Source of the DNA: Hyaloscypha bicolor E
Lineage: Eukaryota; Ascomycota; Leotiomycetes; Helotiales; Hyaloscyphaceae
Length of the DNA: 64,000 nt
Assembly: GCF_002865645.1 (NCBI RefSeq)
Contig: NW_020194512.1
Coordinates: forward strand, 1,461,119 to 1,525,118
Direction of reading: 5' to 3'
Shown: in pieces, positions 1-11,282 of the stretch
Numbering within the stretch: position 1 is the stretch's first letter
How the letters are laid out: every line of letters begins with the position of its first letter
Position numbers and translations under genes: made by a program
Notes under the pieces: model-generated
What the model was told of the DNA's origin: nothing
The model's database searches: none
Seen by the model: the letters and a program-made list of their open reading frames with translations, nothing else

Positions 1-2040
1 TTGATTGTCTAGAAGGGCCAGTCAGCTTCAGTCAAAAGTAATGCGATGCCTCTTGGAAATCGAGAAGACGAAAGAACGGTCCGAACCCCGGTTTGAGAGG
101 TTTGAGCGGAGTGTATTGCGGAAGAGGAGGGGTGGACAGAAGGAGAGGAGCATCTTGATTATGAAAACATGCAGACTGTGATTTGCGGTGCGAGGTTTTG
201 CGATCATCTCCTCCTTTCCACATTTGCGACGAACCGCGCATGAAGACGGGAAAGGACCACACCAACACGGAGAAGCCGAAGCGGTGGTTTGCGGTGATGA
301 TGTGTAAAAGAATTAGAAATGTTGAAAGTGGAGAAGTTTAAAGATGCGAGGAGAAGGTGCTTCTGGTGATGGTGGGAAAGCGACAATGTGCTTGAAAGCG
401 CGAAAGTTCGGGATAAAGCGATTTCACTAGAATCTTCTTTCCTAATGTCGCGCGAATGAAGCAGAGGATCAGAATGAAAGAATCATGCCGGTATGGAGAG
501 GTGGAGCTGTGGCGATGGATGATCAAGTGGTTTGGGGAATGAGAAAGTAGAGAGTTTGAACAACGCGAAGAGCGAAGATGGGGAATGCGAGGGTGTACTT
601 CTTGATGCTGGAAGTGGAGATCTCTCCTGGAGAGCGCAGTGGAAATACCACTGGCGTCTGCCATCGATATGATTACGATGGCATGAAGGAGAGGGGGGGT
701 GGCCTTACTGGTATTGAGATGCGAAGTCCACCAGAGGGAGGAGTGGAGTTACAATTGTGGAGATGTTGGAGAACCAAGTCGTTGAGGTGGAGTTGGGGCT
801 GTTATGTAGGAAGTAGGGGGTAGAAGATTGGTGTTGGAGGATGAAAGGAAAGGTGCGGAAGAGCATAGAGGAGATAATTTAAGTGGGAGTCACCACTTTC
901 GATTTCTCGATCCCCAAGTCGTCTGAAAGCAGATCGGACGCTCTCCAGAAGAACAAATGAAGAGACTTGACAACAACAAAAGGATTGAGGTTTACTTACT
1001 CGACAAGGTATTTCACAATGCAGGAAGTTGTTGTTACTGGGAGTTGGGAGTTGGGTTGTGTTGTTGACGAAGAGATGATGGCGATCAAGGTGGTTGTTGT
1101 CTGTGAAGTCCCGTCGCTACCGGCTCGCATTGAGAACACCCTCTTTGGGCTCAATGACGAATCCCGTCACTACCCTGCACGGTCCACAAGCTAATTTATA
1201 CCGTTCACTTTTCGACTTGAAGATGTACATAGTTTTTTTTATGTTTATCTCCATTACGATATTGCTCAAAGCCTTTGAGCCATACACTTATCCCTAGCTC
1301 TAGCAATAAAGAGCAACCAGGCAAAACGCTCGTACCCGCTGTCAAAGCCAGCAGGAATTGTACCGGCGCAAGCACTGTACTCTAGGCCATATAAACCGTT
1401 GAGGGTTGGGTGAGTCAAGATCAAGTCGAGATGTTCGAGAAGGAGTTGGAGCTGGAGCCAGGGGTTTGAACCAGGAGCCGTTTCTCGCAAAGAGGAAGAC
1501 CTATGTGAGGCCTGACACTCGAGGAATACACTTCTCAAACTACTTTTCGACAATCCAGACAAATTGAAGGTGTGTTGGCTTTTTTGCCCCCAAAGACTGT
1601 AACATATCAGGCTATCAGGCAAAGCAAGATCTTTAACTTGGGCAGATTATGCCTGCGATGTGAGCTGGCACGCCATACGAAACAAAGTGGTCACAGCCTA
1701 CGAAAAGAGACCATCTTTACCAGACGAGACTCCCCGAATAAGGCCATACGAGCAGGCAGTCCCGAGACGACCTCTGAAGAAATGATTGGGTGACTTGACC
1801 GAACTCGATTTCGAATACATGGGATGGAGGAGGGACTGACAACAACAACAATGTGACTGTTGTTACATGCTTGAAATAGTACTGTGAGAAGCATGCACTC
1901 TTGGACGAAGTGGTTGGGGGTGGAGATGGTGGGAGGGTTGGAGGTTGAGAAGAAGATTGGGAAGATAAGTAAGTGGTAGTCGCCACGAACATTTGTGTAC
2001 ATACTTGAGGAGAAGCTTGGGAGATGGTAGCTTGACAGCA
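1..2040. other. region without a convincing gene
   Basis: No reading frame here has recognisable domains, good codon use and matching splice sites together. The least random stretch is a minus-strand frame at about 1266-1480, whose Leu- and Trp-rich translation could be the end of a decayed gene, but I recognise no family. The minus strand also holds several short Ser/Pro-rich frames of low complexity. The G-rich plus strand and scattered GACAACAAC-like words resemble the flanks of the tandem gene pair further right, so this may be an old degraded duplicate. That is a guess. Confidence 0.4.
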
Positions 2041-2051
2041 ATCCAGAAACT

Positions 2052-2440
2052 TGGGATAACCTGAATGATTTATTTTAATTTGTTAATTTAAATATCTTCT
2101 AAAAATTAAAATAACAAGTATTAAATAAATTTAATTTCTTAAGTTTATTATAAAAATATAAACTCAATGCAATATTAAGCTCATATATATAGAGGCTTGT
2201 TTTTAAAAGTCTTATTTTTATATAAATATCTTTTTTATTAAGGTTTTCTTTTCTTTAAAACTTTATATTTAATTCTTTATCTAGAGTTTTATATTTTCAA
2301 ACCTCTCATTGTTTAGCTTATATATTGTAAATATAGCTATTTTCCGACATTATAGTTAAAAAAAATACGTTATAAGTTAATTATTTAAAAAAAAAATTAT
2401 ACATTAAAATTTAAAAGTTGTGAGTTTTCGCGATTTGATA
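2052..2440. repeat. AT-rich, RIP-like patch
   Basis: About 390 bases made almost entirely of A and T with many TA steps, starting and ending abruptly against normal-composition DNA. This is how a short relic of a RIP-mutated repeat looks in Pezizomycotina, and its composition resembles the interior of the retroelement at 24-31.6 kb. No open frame or terminal repeat is visible, so the parent element cannot be named. Confidence 0.5.
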
Positions 2441-2687
2441 TGCGTTTTGCCGTTACGTGACAGGGCGCTGAATGTCAGTGGGAGCTCAAGTAAGCCTCAG
2501 GCCGGAAATTCTCACGTACGTGTGGTTATATCTGCCTAAAATTATACTTACTATTAACCCCAACTTTATACTCATCCTCTATCCTCCGTTCTCCATCTCC
2601 TATCCATAATATTTACTCTCAACCTCAAACTTAACCTCAATAATCCACACATTCTACATCGCCCCAAGCGCCTCACAACACAACAAG

Positions 2688-3627
2688 ATGGGGCTCGAAG
2701 CAGTTATGGTCGTCGTGGACAACAGCGAAAATAGTCGAAATAGCGATTACACACCCACCAGATACGAAGCGCAAGCCGATGCAGTCTCTGTAATCTTCTC
2801 TGCCATCACACAAGCGAATCCCGAATCCGCCATCGGATTAATGAGCATGGGCGGCAGAGGTCCTGAGGTTCTCGTCACCTTAACAACCGATCATAGCAAG
2901 ATCCTAGAGGCTTTATTTACATCGCACCAAGTCCAAGATTCATGGAGAAAGTCATTTGGCTACTGCAATTCAAATTGCCGGTGTACGGTCCCCTCCCTGT
3001 TTTACCTTGTTAGCTGCGAGTATACTAATGAATAGCGTAACAGTTGGCCTTAAAACACAGACAAAACAAAGCACAACGCTAACGCATTAATATCTTCACC
3101 TGCAGCCCTGTTCTCGAAGATGAGAAGAAACTCATCAAGCTCGCGCAGAAGATAAAGAAAAATAGTATTTCCATCGACTTCGTTGTATTCGGAGAACTGA
3201 ACGGCAAGGTTGAGAACAAGCTGACCGTCTTTAACGAGAATGTTGAAGGTGGTGCTAGATCGCATATTGCTATCATGTCACCTCAATCTGGATTGTTAAG
3301 TGATCAGCTTGTTATATCTCCCATATTGAATGGCGATGGAGGCTCAGGCCTGGTGGAATGGGTGATACAAGTGAGGGTAGATATGGTAGGGAATTTGAAT
3401 TCGGCATTGATCCTTCAGTAGACCCAGAGTTGGCATTGGCACTGAGAATGAGTATAGAAGAGGAGAATGCGAGACTCGAGAAGCAGAACAAAGAAAGGGC
3501 AGGGGCAGGGGCAGAGACAGAGACAGAGGCAACTCTCCCAGAGATTGGGGAAGAAGATGAAGAACCACAGCCACCGTTGGACAACGAAGCAGAGGCAGGC
3601 GGGTCAAAGGATTCTTGCTCTCGGTGA
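2688..3627 (+). pseudogene. RPN10: broken copy of 26S proteasome subunit RPN10
   Basis: RPN10 is the ubiquitin receptor of the proteasome base-lid interface: an N-terminal VWA domain followed by ubiquitin-interacting motifs. Here the VWA start is clear (MGLEAVMVVVDNSENSRNSD), an intron can be placed at 2983-3043 (donor GTACGG, branch TACTAATG, acceptor CAG), and a C-terminal UIM survives at about 3420-3490 (DPELALALRMSIEEE). Reading requires a frame change at about 2912-2920, where one extra T fits, then meets an in-frame TAA at 3080-3082 where the family has Gln, then needs another frame change at about 3335-3358. The CAA-to-TAA change is a CpA-to-TpA, RIP-type transition. RPN10 is highly conserved, so I infer that a working copy lies elsewhere and this one is a dead duplicate. 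The alternative is several assembly errors in one gene. Confidence 0.85.
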
Positions 3628-4199
3628 ATTTATGGTTCTCGATCCGAGGTGTGGCTATTAGCGCTAACTAGAAGCTGAACACTGTAAATAATACAACTAG
3701 GACTTTCCAACGACACGACGGAAAAGTGGATAGGGAGACCTGTTGCTAACACGCTTCGCCTGCCTGCCACAAGTGTTCATAGCACTGTAAGCGACGCGGC
3801 CGCAGGGGTTCGGTGATGAGGTCGCGCCATCCCTTCAAGCGATCCCCCAATACGTTCTGTGATCCCGGATTAAAATTCACGCAGCGCGAACGCCAGCATG
3901 ACAGACTTCCATTAGAGCATTCTTGCCAAAGACATTGCCATTGTACACAGGCAAAATGAAAGTTGAAGCAAGCATTGAGCACCCATTGACCCAAAGAGTC
4001 TGCCTAGACAAATTGAGAAATATACTGTAGAGATCACCAACTGGCGCGCGCCGTGCCCTTCTCATTTCCCGAGCCCTTCCTTCATCCCTTAGCGATAGCA
4101 GTCGCTTCTTCTTCATCCTCTTCCCTACGTTCCCACCGTTTCTTCCTGTAGCAGAAGCAGAGACCCCGCCCAGCTCCACTTGGAGCTTGCCTCCAAGAT

Positions 4200-4680
4200 T
4201 TGTTTCCCATGCTGCCCAGGGACATACCAAGAGAGGATGTCGAGGCAGAGACACTTCTCCGGGCTCTGCTCAAGTCCCAGAGGTCCCATATTATCCCTTC
4301 CCAATTCCATCGACTTTACCAGTCACCCAACCACGCGGTCAGACGATTACCCAGTGAAGCAGCATCTTTGGTAGGAGTGTTGAAGAAAGGCATGGGTAGG
4401 TTCGAATCTCAAGCTTGACCAACAGATTGTAGATATATTATTTGCAATTCTGGAATACAACCCGACAACTCCTTCGCCTTCGACAGCGCAATTGAGGAGC
4501 CACATCCAAGCAAGATGGCGGGGGGAAGCGGAATAGAAGTTCCCAGTATAGAGATGAAGGAAAGTACCGCTGTCCGAAATGCACGGAATCACCTTCGATG
4601 GCAAGCCAAGCCAGGTTCGAGTCATCACAATAGGTTCACAACTTCGAAGGACAGCAAAAGTTTATGAAAGATCCTGATTC
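4200..4680 (+). pseudogene. degenerate coding remnant of unknown family
   Basis: From the ATG at 4200 a 72-codon frame reads like real protein (LPRDIPREDVEAETLLRALL, then PSQFHRLYQSPNHAVRRL). After its stop at about 4418 the neighbouring frames continue with plausible helical sequence (QQIVDILFAILEYNPTTPSP) and a stretch with a CPKC pair. No set of GT-AG introns joins them into one frame. I do not recognise the family. The rest of 3660-4900 shows no other supportable feature. Confidence 0.35.
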
Positions 4681-4913
4681 CTGATTTCCTATCAAGCTTA
4701 TCAAAAGCATGGTGCTCAATTCCTTCTCAGAGGCAAACTCAAAATAAGTCTCCCTATCTCCAGTGACACTAGATCCTACTCCATTGACCGATAACCAAGC
4801 AGGAGCAGCTCCCAAGATAAGAGTCTCTGAAACCAATACACCAGAGCACAATTCACAAACAAGCAGCAAAGCCAGTCCAGATTCACCATCACCAATACGT
4901 CGAATAGAAAAAA

Positions 4914-6782
4914 TTATCGAGCCGCCATGGGAGTTCGTGTTGGCGCAATGCTCCGGCTCTTTCCCATGGGTCCTGCAAGACCACCAGCGCCACCAGGAGG
5001 AGGGGGGCCAGGAGGTTTCTTCGGACCACGATCCGGCATGTCCTTAGGACCCTTGACCCGCTTTGGTTTTGGTTGGATTGGTTCATCGTCGGAGTCGACG
5101 TCCTCAGCTACGTCCTCATCCTGATACTCAGGTGATTCACTATCCTGCTTGTTGCTACCACCAGCTGTCCGCTTCTTCTTGCGGTCCTTTCTTGGCTGCG
5201 TATTGTTCAGCATGATCCAGATGTCACCGTACTTCTCTGCTTGGTTTGCAAGGGCTTTAGCACCTCGTTGCTGTGAGCCCGTTCGTTGGGTCTTCAACTT
5301 TGGCGCCCTCTTGTATTTCGGTGCCTGTTCTATGCCCCCGACGACTGTCGTCGTCTGTGCAAGAGGCTCTCCCTCCTTCTGCACGAGGCTGTCAAAGTGC
5401 TTGGACATATTAGAAGAGATGGCTTCCCAATCGATAGTTGTTCGTTTTTGGCCAGCATTGATTGCGTTTTGCACAAGACGCTTCAGGACATCTTTTTCCA
5501 GTTTGGTCCAGGGGAGGCGAGGCTCAGCAATTGCTCCGCTTGTTCGCATTCGGATCTGTCTTCTTGCTCTATTCAGATCGGTAATATGCGTGGGGTCGTT
5601 CCAGTCCATTTTTGCCCAGCCTGGATACTGGCGAACATCTTTCTCCGCGGGATTCGAATGCATCTGTCGAACGAGGAAATATTTGGATGGATCAGGCTGT
5701 CCCAAAACAGCGTCGCTCAAATCAGTTCCTTGAACGAATTCCCAATCACCCCGCTTCGGTGGTCGATGGGACTGAGGTCCTGATATATCTCGCATCGGCT
5801 CGAAGATCAGCTCTTCTGAGTTGTCTGTCGGAGAAGAGCTTGATCCCGAGGGCGCAGAAGTGGTACCTCCTGGTCCGATTTCCAGGTTACCGCTGGAAGC
5901 AGAGGCTTGCGATTGTCTCCGTCCGTGCCGAGAATCAATTCCTCCCAAGCCTTCTCCTCTCGCTCCTCGAGCCGCGTTGTCATGGCCATGTGGTCGTTCG
6001 TTCTCTTCATCCGTCTCGATGATCCGGAGGATATTTTCTCGGTGGTTCTCGTAACTCAGATCGGGCTCCAGCAAAGCTTGATGAATAATATCGTAGAAGG
6101 CTGGAACTCGTTCGAGATTTGTTGCTACCCTTCGGAGAGAGTCAATGAGGCGTGCAACCAGGCGTCCAGCATTTGAAGCTGCTTTATATCTCGCCTCGAA
6201 GCCGTTGAACCCGTCAATTGACATTGCCGACTGGTGGGTCAACTCGAGATATGCACGCGCTGAGAGCGTGGCGATGGCATTGAAATTTTGGAGTTGGACA
6301 CCTTGGAAGATTGATCCGTTCGGGCCTCTACGGAGATCTTCGCCAAGGTCATCTCTAACTTGAGGCAACGATGTTCCCCAAGGCATTTGGATACCTCTAC
6401 ACTCGTGGCAAAACATCCCCATCTCATGATCTCTGCCATGGAGACAATTGGAGCTGACAGTAGCAAGAAGGCGGTTAGCTGGATCCTGCTGTCTAGCAAT
6501 GGTCGATTGAAGAGGCTCCTGGATCATGCTTCTTTGTAAGTCGGACGGTGGTCGGCGCTCCACTTGTCCAGGATGGACTGGCATTCCTCGAGGAGCTTGC
6601 ACGTAGCTAGAATCTTCTTCTTCTCCTTCTTCTTCTTGTATCCGTGACGCTGCTGGAGTACGTGTAGGACGTTCTGGCGTGGTAGGTAAAGAACCTCGTT
6701 CTTGGGGATTATCGTCGCCTTCGAGAGATGGACCTGCGGAAGCAGGAACATCGCGACTGGAAGACCGGTTTTGTTGAGACAT
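4914..6782 (-). CDS. unknown protein with CxH..CxxC site, Myb/SANT-like helices and Pro/Gly-rich tail
   Basis: A single exon of 622 codons, start ATG at 6782, stop TAA at 4914-4916. I do not recognise a named family. The N-terminus (1-100) is polar and disordered. Residues 113-128 carry C113, H115, H119 and a C125xxC128 pair, a possible zinc site. Residues 160-245 look helical. Residues 345-410 hold well-kept blocks (GDWEFVQGTDL, PDPSKYFLVRQ). Residues 424-462 (WTKLEKDVL to IDWEAISSNMSKHF) resemble a Myb/SANT-like helical unit. The basic region near 530-540 and acidic patch near 550-570 precede a conserved tail PPGPPPPGGAGGLAGPMG (589-606). A degraded paralogue lies about 1.4 kb upstream in the same orientation, and conservation between the two marks these blocks. 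A nuclear, DNA-associated role is inference from the Myb-like and basic segments. A 5' UTR intron at 6792-6866 is possible. Confidence 0.8.
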   Translation of the reverse strand: MSQQNRSSSRDVPASAGPSLEGDDNPQERGSLPTTPERPTRTPAASRIQEEEGEEEDSSYVQAPRGMPVHPGQVERRPPSDLQRSMIQEPLQSTIARQQDPANRLLATVSSNCLHGRDHEMGMFCHECRGIQMPWGTSLPQVRDDLGEDLRRGPNGSIFQGVQLQNFNAIATLSARAYLELTHQSAMSIDGFNGFEARYKAASNAGRLVARLIDSLRRVATNLERVPAFYDIIHQALLEPDLSYENHRENILRIIETDEENERPHGHDNAARGARGEGLGGIDSRHGRRQSQASASSGNLEIGPGGTTSAPSGSSSSPTDNSEELIFEPMRDISGPQSHRPPKRGDWEFVQGTDLSDAVLGQPDPSKYFLVRQMHSNPAEKDVRQYPGWAKMDWNDPTHITDLNRARRQIRMRTSGAIAEPRLPWTKLEKDVLKRLVQNAINAGQKRTTIDWEAISSNMSKHFDSLVQKEGEPLAQTTTVVGGIEQAPKYKRAPKLKTQRTGSQQRGAKALANQAEKYGDIWIMLNNTQPRKDRKKKRTAGGSNKQDSESPEYQDEDVAEDVDSDDEPIQPKPKRVKGPKDMPDRGPKKPPGPPPPGGAGGLAGPMGKSRSIAPTRTPMAAR

Positions 6783-8176
6783 GTTGCAAGACTATTGAAG
6801 GAGTCAGTTCTCTGCTCATACAAACGATGAAACGGAACTCTCGGGGCAGGCCGTTAATGTTCTTACGGCCAAGAACTTAACAGCAAAAATTGTCGTTTGG
6901 AGAGATCAGAAGGAGGGGGTGGAGAGGTCTCAACACCAAGACTTCTTGATTTTGTGGACGAGCCAGATGCTTTGAAGTTGGAAAGCCAAGTCGAGGAAAA
7001 GGTTTCCAGGAGAAGGGACTCGAAACTTCGCAGGCGCGAGCGATGGCCAACTCGAAAGTCAAGAGGAGGTCCCAAAAAAGGACGGTAAGTGGGGATGTTC
7101 AGACGGGTCCAAGTGGCAATGAACATCTAGTTGACAGCAACAGGAGAGCACTTACAGAGTAATTTCTGGGAAAGGTCTAAAGTGGTTGATGGGAACACAG
7201 GTTGACGTGGAGTCCTCGAGGTTCGACAAAGACTGAAGAGATTTGAAGAAGACTGTCCTGTTGATTCGGAAGGTCTCAAGTGCTCCGAGTGGATGTTTGT
7301 TGTGGAAAGAGTGTTCGAGCAGAGGCGCGAGGTCAGGGAATATTTGTAGGTGCGGAATGAGGCACGAGCTTCCAGTGGCGAAAGAAAACTTGCATATGTG
7401 AATTTCACAGCTAAATTCGCATCTTTTGTCTTGCCTGTATGGCTCGCTACTCATTGGTAAGTTAGATAATTCTTCAAAATTATCTGACTAGAAATTCACA
7501 ACAACAATTTTATACTTGCCGCTCGATCTCAAACCTCGAATTTATGTTTACTTGCCCAGAGGGCTCCAGTTGCTTGATCAGGTTTATGAAAGAAGTACTC
7601 AAAGGAGATTATACATAATTAATAATGAATTACTGAATGTTGGTAATTGAAATTCACCCTATTTGAGGCAAAGGGAATGACTACGTCCCTCTCTTTGACA
7701 TCCTGTTTGAAGATTCGTTGTTGATTTCCAAAAATTTACAAACACAAATAGTTTGTTCCATGACTCTCTTCTCCATTAAGGCTGGTCGCTCTTTCAACGA
7801 TTAGTGGAGTTTGCAGGAACAGTGTTTGAACCGCCCCATATTTGTGGAATGTGCTGGTACTCGGGCCGCAACCTAGATATTCGCTGGCAATTGCGGCTTC
7901 CTTTACAAACAGTTCAATAGGGTCATTCAAATTACCGGTGATATCGCGGCTGCAAAGAAAGGCCGAAGTTTATAAAAGAATCCATTTCCTACAAAAGTCT
8001 GTGAAAGTCACATGTCTAATCTCGTCGCGCTGTACTAAGCAGGCCTTGGTGGATGGAGTCAAAACCGAGGCCAAGATGAGTCTCAACACTAGACATGATG
8101 CCAGAATCGCCTGTCAAGTACCAGAAAGAAACTTGAATGTCCTTCACTCAGCCCTAATGTCCTATAAATACCAGAA
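6783..8176. other. intergenic region between the tandem paralogues
   Basis: No supportable gene. Next to the 4.9-kb gene, a minus-strand GTAAGA at 6861-6866 and a TAG at 6792-6794 would make a 75-bp 5' UTR intron ending ten bases before its ATG. The G-rich segment 6890-7090 resembles 9940-10140 upstream of the second copy, as expected if the duplication carried its promoter. The stretch 7450-8176, downstream of the broken copy, shows nothing I can name. Confidence 0.45.
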
Positions 8177-9874
8177 TCAATGACTCGGAAGAGTGGTCTG
8201 CGCCAGAGCCAGACTAAATCCTTCTCCCATGGGTCCAGCAATCCCGCCTGCTCCTCCAGGAGGTGGAGGAGGTCCAGGAGGCATCTTTGGACCGGGCGCG
8301 ATATCCTCTGTTCCAGTCCTACGGCGCTTCGGGTTCGATGGTAATTCTGTTTCCTCCTCAGCATTGTCCAGCTCAATTTTCTCCTTCTCAGCAACCTCGG
8401 TCTCCTTCTTTCTGCGACCTCTCTTGCCTAAAGGCTTGGAGGCAATCAACATAAGCCAAATATCGCCATAACTTTCGGCTTGGGCTTGGATGGCTCTGCC
8501 GGCACGGTTTGCAGTGCCATTTCTCCGAGTTTTCAGAGTCTGCACTTTGTGCTTGGGAGTTTTCTCCTGTCCGGCGACTACCTTGGATGTTCGAGCCATC
8601 GGCTGACCAGGTTCTTGAACGATCCCCTCGAAATGCTTCGACATGTTCCTGGATATCTCGTCCCAATCGATGGTAAGTCTGTCTTTGCCGCTTTGGATGG
8701 CTTGCTGAACCAGATTCTTGAGAACGTCCTTCTCCATCTGCGTGTATGGCATTCGCGACACGGCAATCTTCCCACTCGTACGTTTGCGTACTTGACGTCG
8801 AGCGCTGTTGAGGCTTTCGATATCATTTGGATCGTCCCAATCTAAGGTCTCCCAGCCAGCGTACTGCCGAATGTCTTTCTCCAAAGGATTGTCCTTGTTT
8901 TGGCGGACGAGGAAGAACTTAGAGGGATCTGGCTTGCCAACTTCAGCAACTTCGAGGTCTGTTCCCGGGACAAACTCCCAATTTCGGCGTTTGGCTGGCC
9001 TATTCCATCCATGTTTCTCCTTTGGCATAATTCTCTTCTCCATTCGCAGTTTGCCATCGCTATGAGCTTCATTGTCTGAGTCGGTCGGCTCGTCATCGTA
9101 GGATTCCTTCCCGTGATGAGTTGCTCCGCCGAGGCCTCGGCGCTGCATCGGTGGCGCGGAGGACATTGGGTAGTCTGTGTTGGGTGCACCACTGAGAAGG
9201 CTATCTCCAAGAGCACTCTCACTCAAGAAAGGTTCCAGCAGTGCTCGATGGATGATATCGTAATGATTGGGAACAGAAGAAGGCTCCTCCAGCAATGTTT
9301 CGAAGCGTGTTCTGAAGTCTTGCAACACGGCGTCCAGCTTGGGCAGAAGCTGGATACAGTGACTCCAATCTGGCCAAACCATCAACGGTCGTATGTGGTT
9401 GGCGTGTAACCTCGAGATAGGCTACAGTCGAGAGGGTAGCGATCGCTCCTCTGCTTCTGAGATTTACTCCAGCTAACATCGTGCCAACAGGTGCCCTCAA
9501 GAGCTTTTCGCCGTTATCTTGGTGGGTTTTCGGCAAGTCCTCGCCCCATGGCATATGGATGCCTCTGCAATAAGGGCAGAAGACACCCATTTCATGGTCT
9601 TGTGCGTGGGAACAAACTCGGTCGACGTACGCGAATAGCCTGTTCGAGTTGTTTGGGATTTGTGAAGGGAGGGTTGTGCAACCATACTCTCCATGTGGGA
9701 GGAGAGCGACTGCCGTTCAGTCTCGTTCGGAGTTCGTGGATGAAAGGTAGATCGAGGGAGGGTTAGGCTCGGAGAAGGTGTTGGATGGTTAGAGCCTCGC
9801 TCCTCTCCATCGAAGCTCGTTTACTTGGATTCTCCTTCACCGGTTTTCGTACTGCTCTGATCTTTGTTCGACAT
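8177..9874 (-). pseudogene. broken tandem paralogue of the 4.9-6.8 kb gene
   Basis: Homologous to its neighbour along the length: the CxH..CxxC block (VCSHAQDHEMGVFCPYCRG), the helical block, the GDWEFV-type and PDPSKFFLVRQ blocks, the Myb/SANT-like unit (YTQMEKDVL to IDWDEISRNMSKHF) and the tail PPGPPPPPGGAGGIAGPMG. The start corresponding to the intact copy is at 9874 (MSNKDQSS). A TAA follows at codon 18 (9821-9823), a frame change is needed near 9640-9660 to enter the zinc-like block, and another at about 9270-9310. At the last site, 73 bases here align with 72 in the intact copy, a one-base insertion that no intron can explain. The 3' two thirds remain open, so the damage may be recent or a shortened protein may still be made from a later ATG. 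Confidence 0.75.
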
Positions 9875-11282
9875 CTTGTCTTTCTGTGCATGAAGTCAGC
9901 ACACATATAAATGAGTGAACGTGTCAGGCTTCATACACTTAGGGAGCTTGACAAATGGTGAGATGAGTCGTACCAGGGCTTCTTGGTTCCTTGGCTTTGC
10001 GAGAAGGGCCAAGCATGAGACGACGTGTTCAAAGCGGAGAAGTGATACGAGGAAAAAGACTTCGGAAATTCGGGGCGTGACGCTCAAGTTTCTCCGAAAA
10101 AAGACCCAAGGAGGAAGGAGAAAAAGATTAGACGGTAAGGTCGAGTGGCAAGAACTAGGTACTTAACAACAAGAGTAAGCCAGTATGTGCCTTTGTAGAT
10201 ATTAGTGGCTGTGTCGCCAGAGAAAATCTCATTTCGTGAATAAGGATGACGAAATATCTGAAGGCAAACAGGGAGGCACCTGCACCCGACTTCGAATTAA
10301 ATAAACTTGTGTATATGAACTAAACTCTTAAATCCACTTGAGTTCATCGGAAGGGATGCAACGCTCTTCAAAATTACGAAAATCGGGGCATTCGCACACA
10401 TATTTTGGACTCGATGACTTGACCATCCTTTAACCCAACCAAACTGGTGCTTCACTTGTCCAATGCCTTGTTGATTTGGAAGCTGTACCAGTGAAGACAC
10501 ACATTCCCATAGATATCTAAAACCGTGCTTTGAAAATTCTTGATCCTTGAAGTTCTTCCTTCTAAAAATTGGCGTAGGGTTATATCCCTTGCTCTGATAT
10601 TATGTCTGAGCTTCAGGTTGTGTACCGCTGTTTGCACGACCAAGTCTTTGTTGTTGTTCCTCTTCCGTATTGATATTGCTCTTCCTTGTTCATATTGCGA
10701 TGTTTCTCTCATCTTTGTCTGCGTCTCTTGTATGCTACGGTCCCCGTGGTCTGACGGAGATAGTGTAAGGATACGGACAAAGGGATTAGCTTGACTTTTT
10801 TTAATAAAAAAAAATCCGTCTCAAAAAGGAGTTTTTATGGGCAGCTGGCTCCCTCTTTCACTCTCCCATCTTGAAAATACAATGGCAACGACACTCAGTC
10901 ACCTCTCGTTACACTCTCCGATAGGCACTTGATTTATAGTATCTCGAAATCGAGGTTCGAGGAGGTTAAGAAACGGCGTTGTTGACAGGTGCTCGCTTAT
11001 TGAAAGGTGGCGTCTAGAGAAAAGGGGGTTAAAGCAGCAGCAACGAATACTTCAGGCGGCGAGTAAGTACCCCTCACCTACAATTAGTACAGAAGTGGAA
11101 TGAACACGAATTGCAGACTCTTTTAGAAGCATTGAAAATGTGTGGCGATCGATAACCTAGGAGGAAGGTACACTTAGTTGATATGCTACTCAGGGGTACG
11201 ACGCACAGTAAATGTTCAAGCCATTGTACACATACAATCTACGTTCATTACAATCCAAAACTCCTTCTATCTACATACAAAT
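9875..11282. other. intergenic region, no gene seen
   Basis: It lies between the broken paralogue, for which it would be upstream, and the 3' end of the UGGT gene. A possible minus-strand 5' UTR intron end (CAG) lies just before the 9874 ATG, echoing the intact copy. The rest holds short frames without domains and a run of A/T bases near 10797-10815. I see no RNA gene or repeat. Confidence 0.4.

Noticed and set aside
5149..6022. Overlapping plus-strand frames of up to 194 codons
   Set aside because: They are antisense to the 622-codon minus-strand gene, whose reading is conserved in its paralogue; the plus frames are not.
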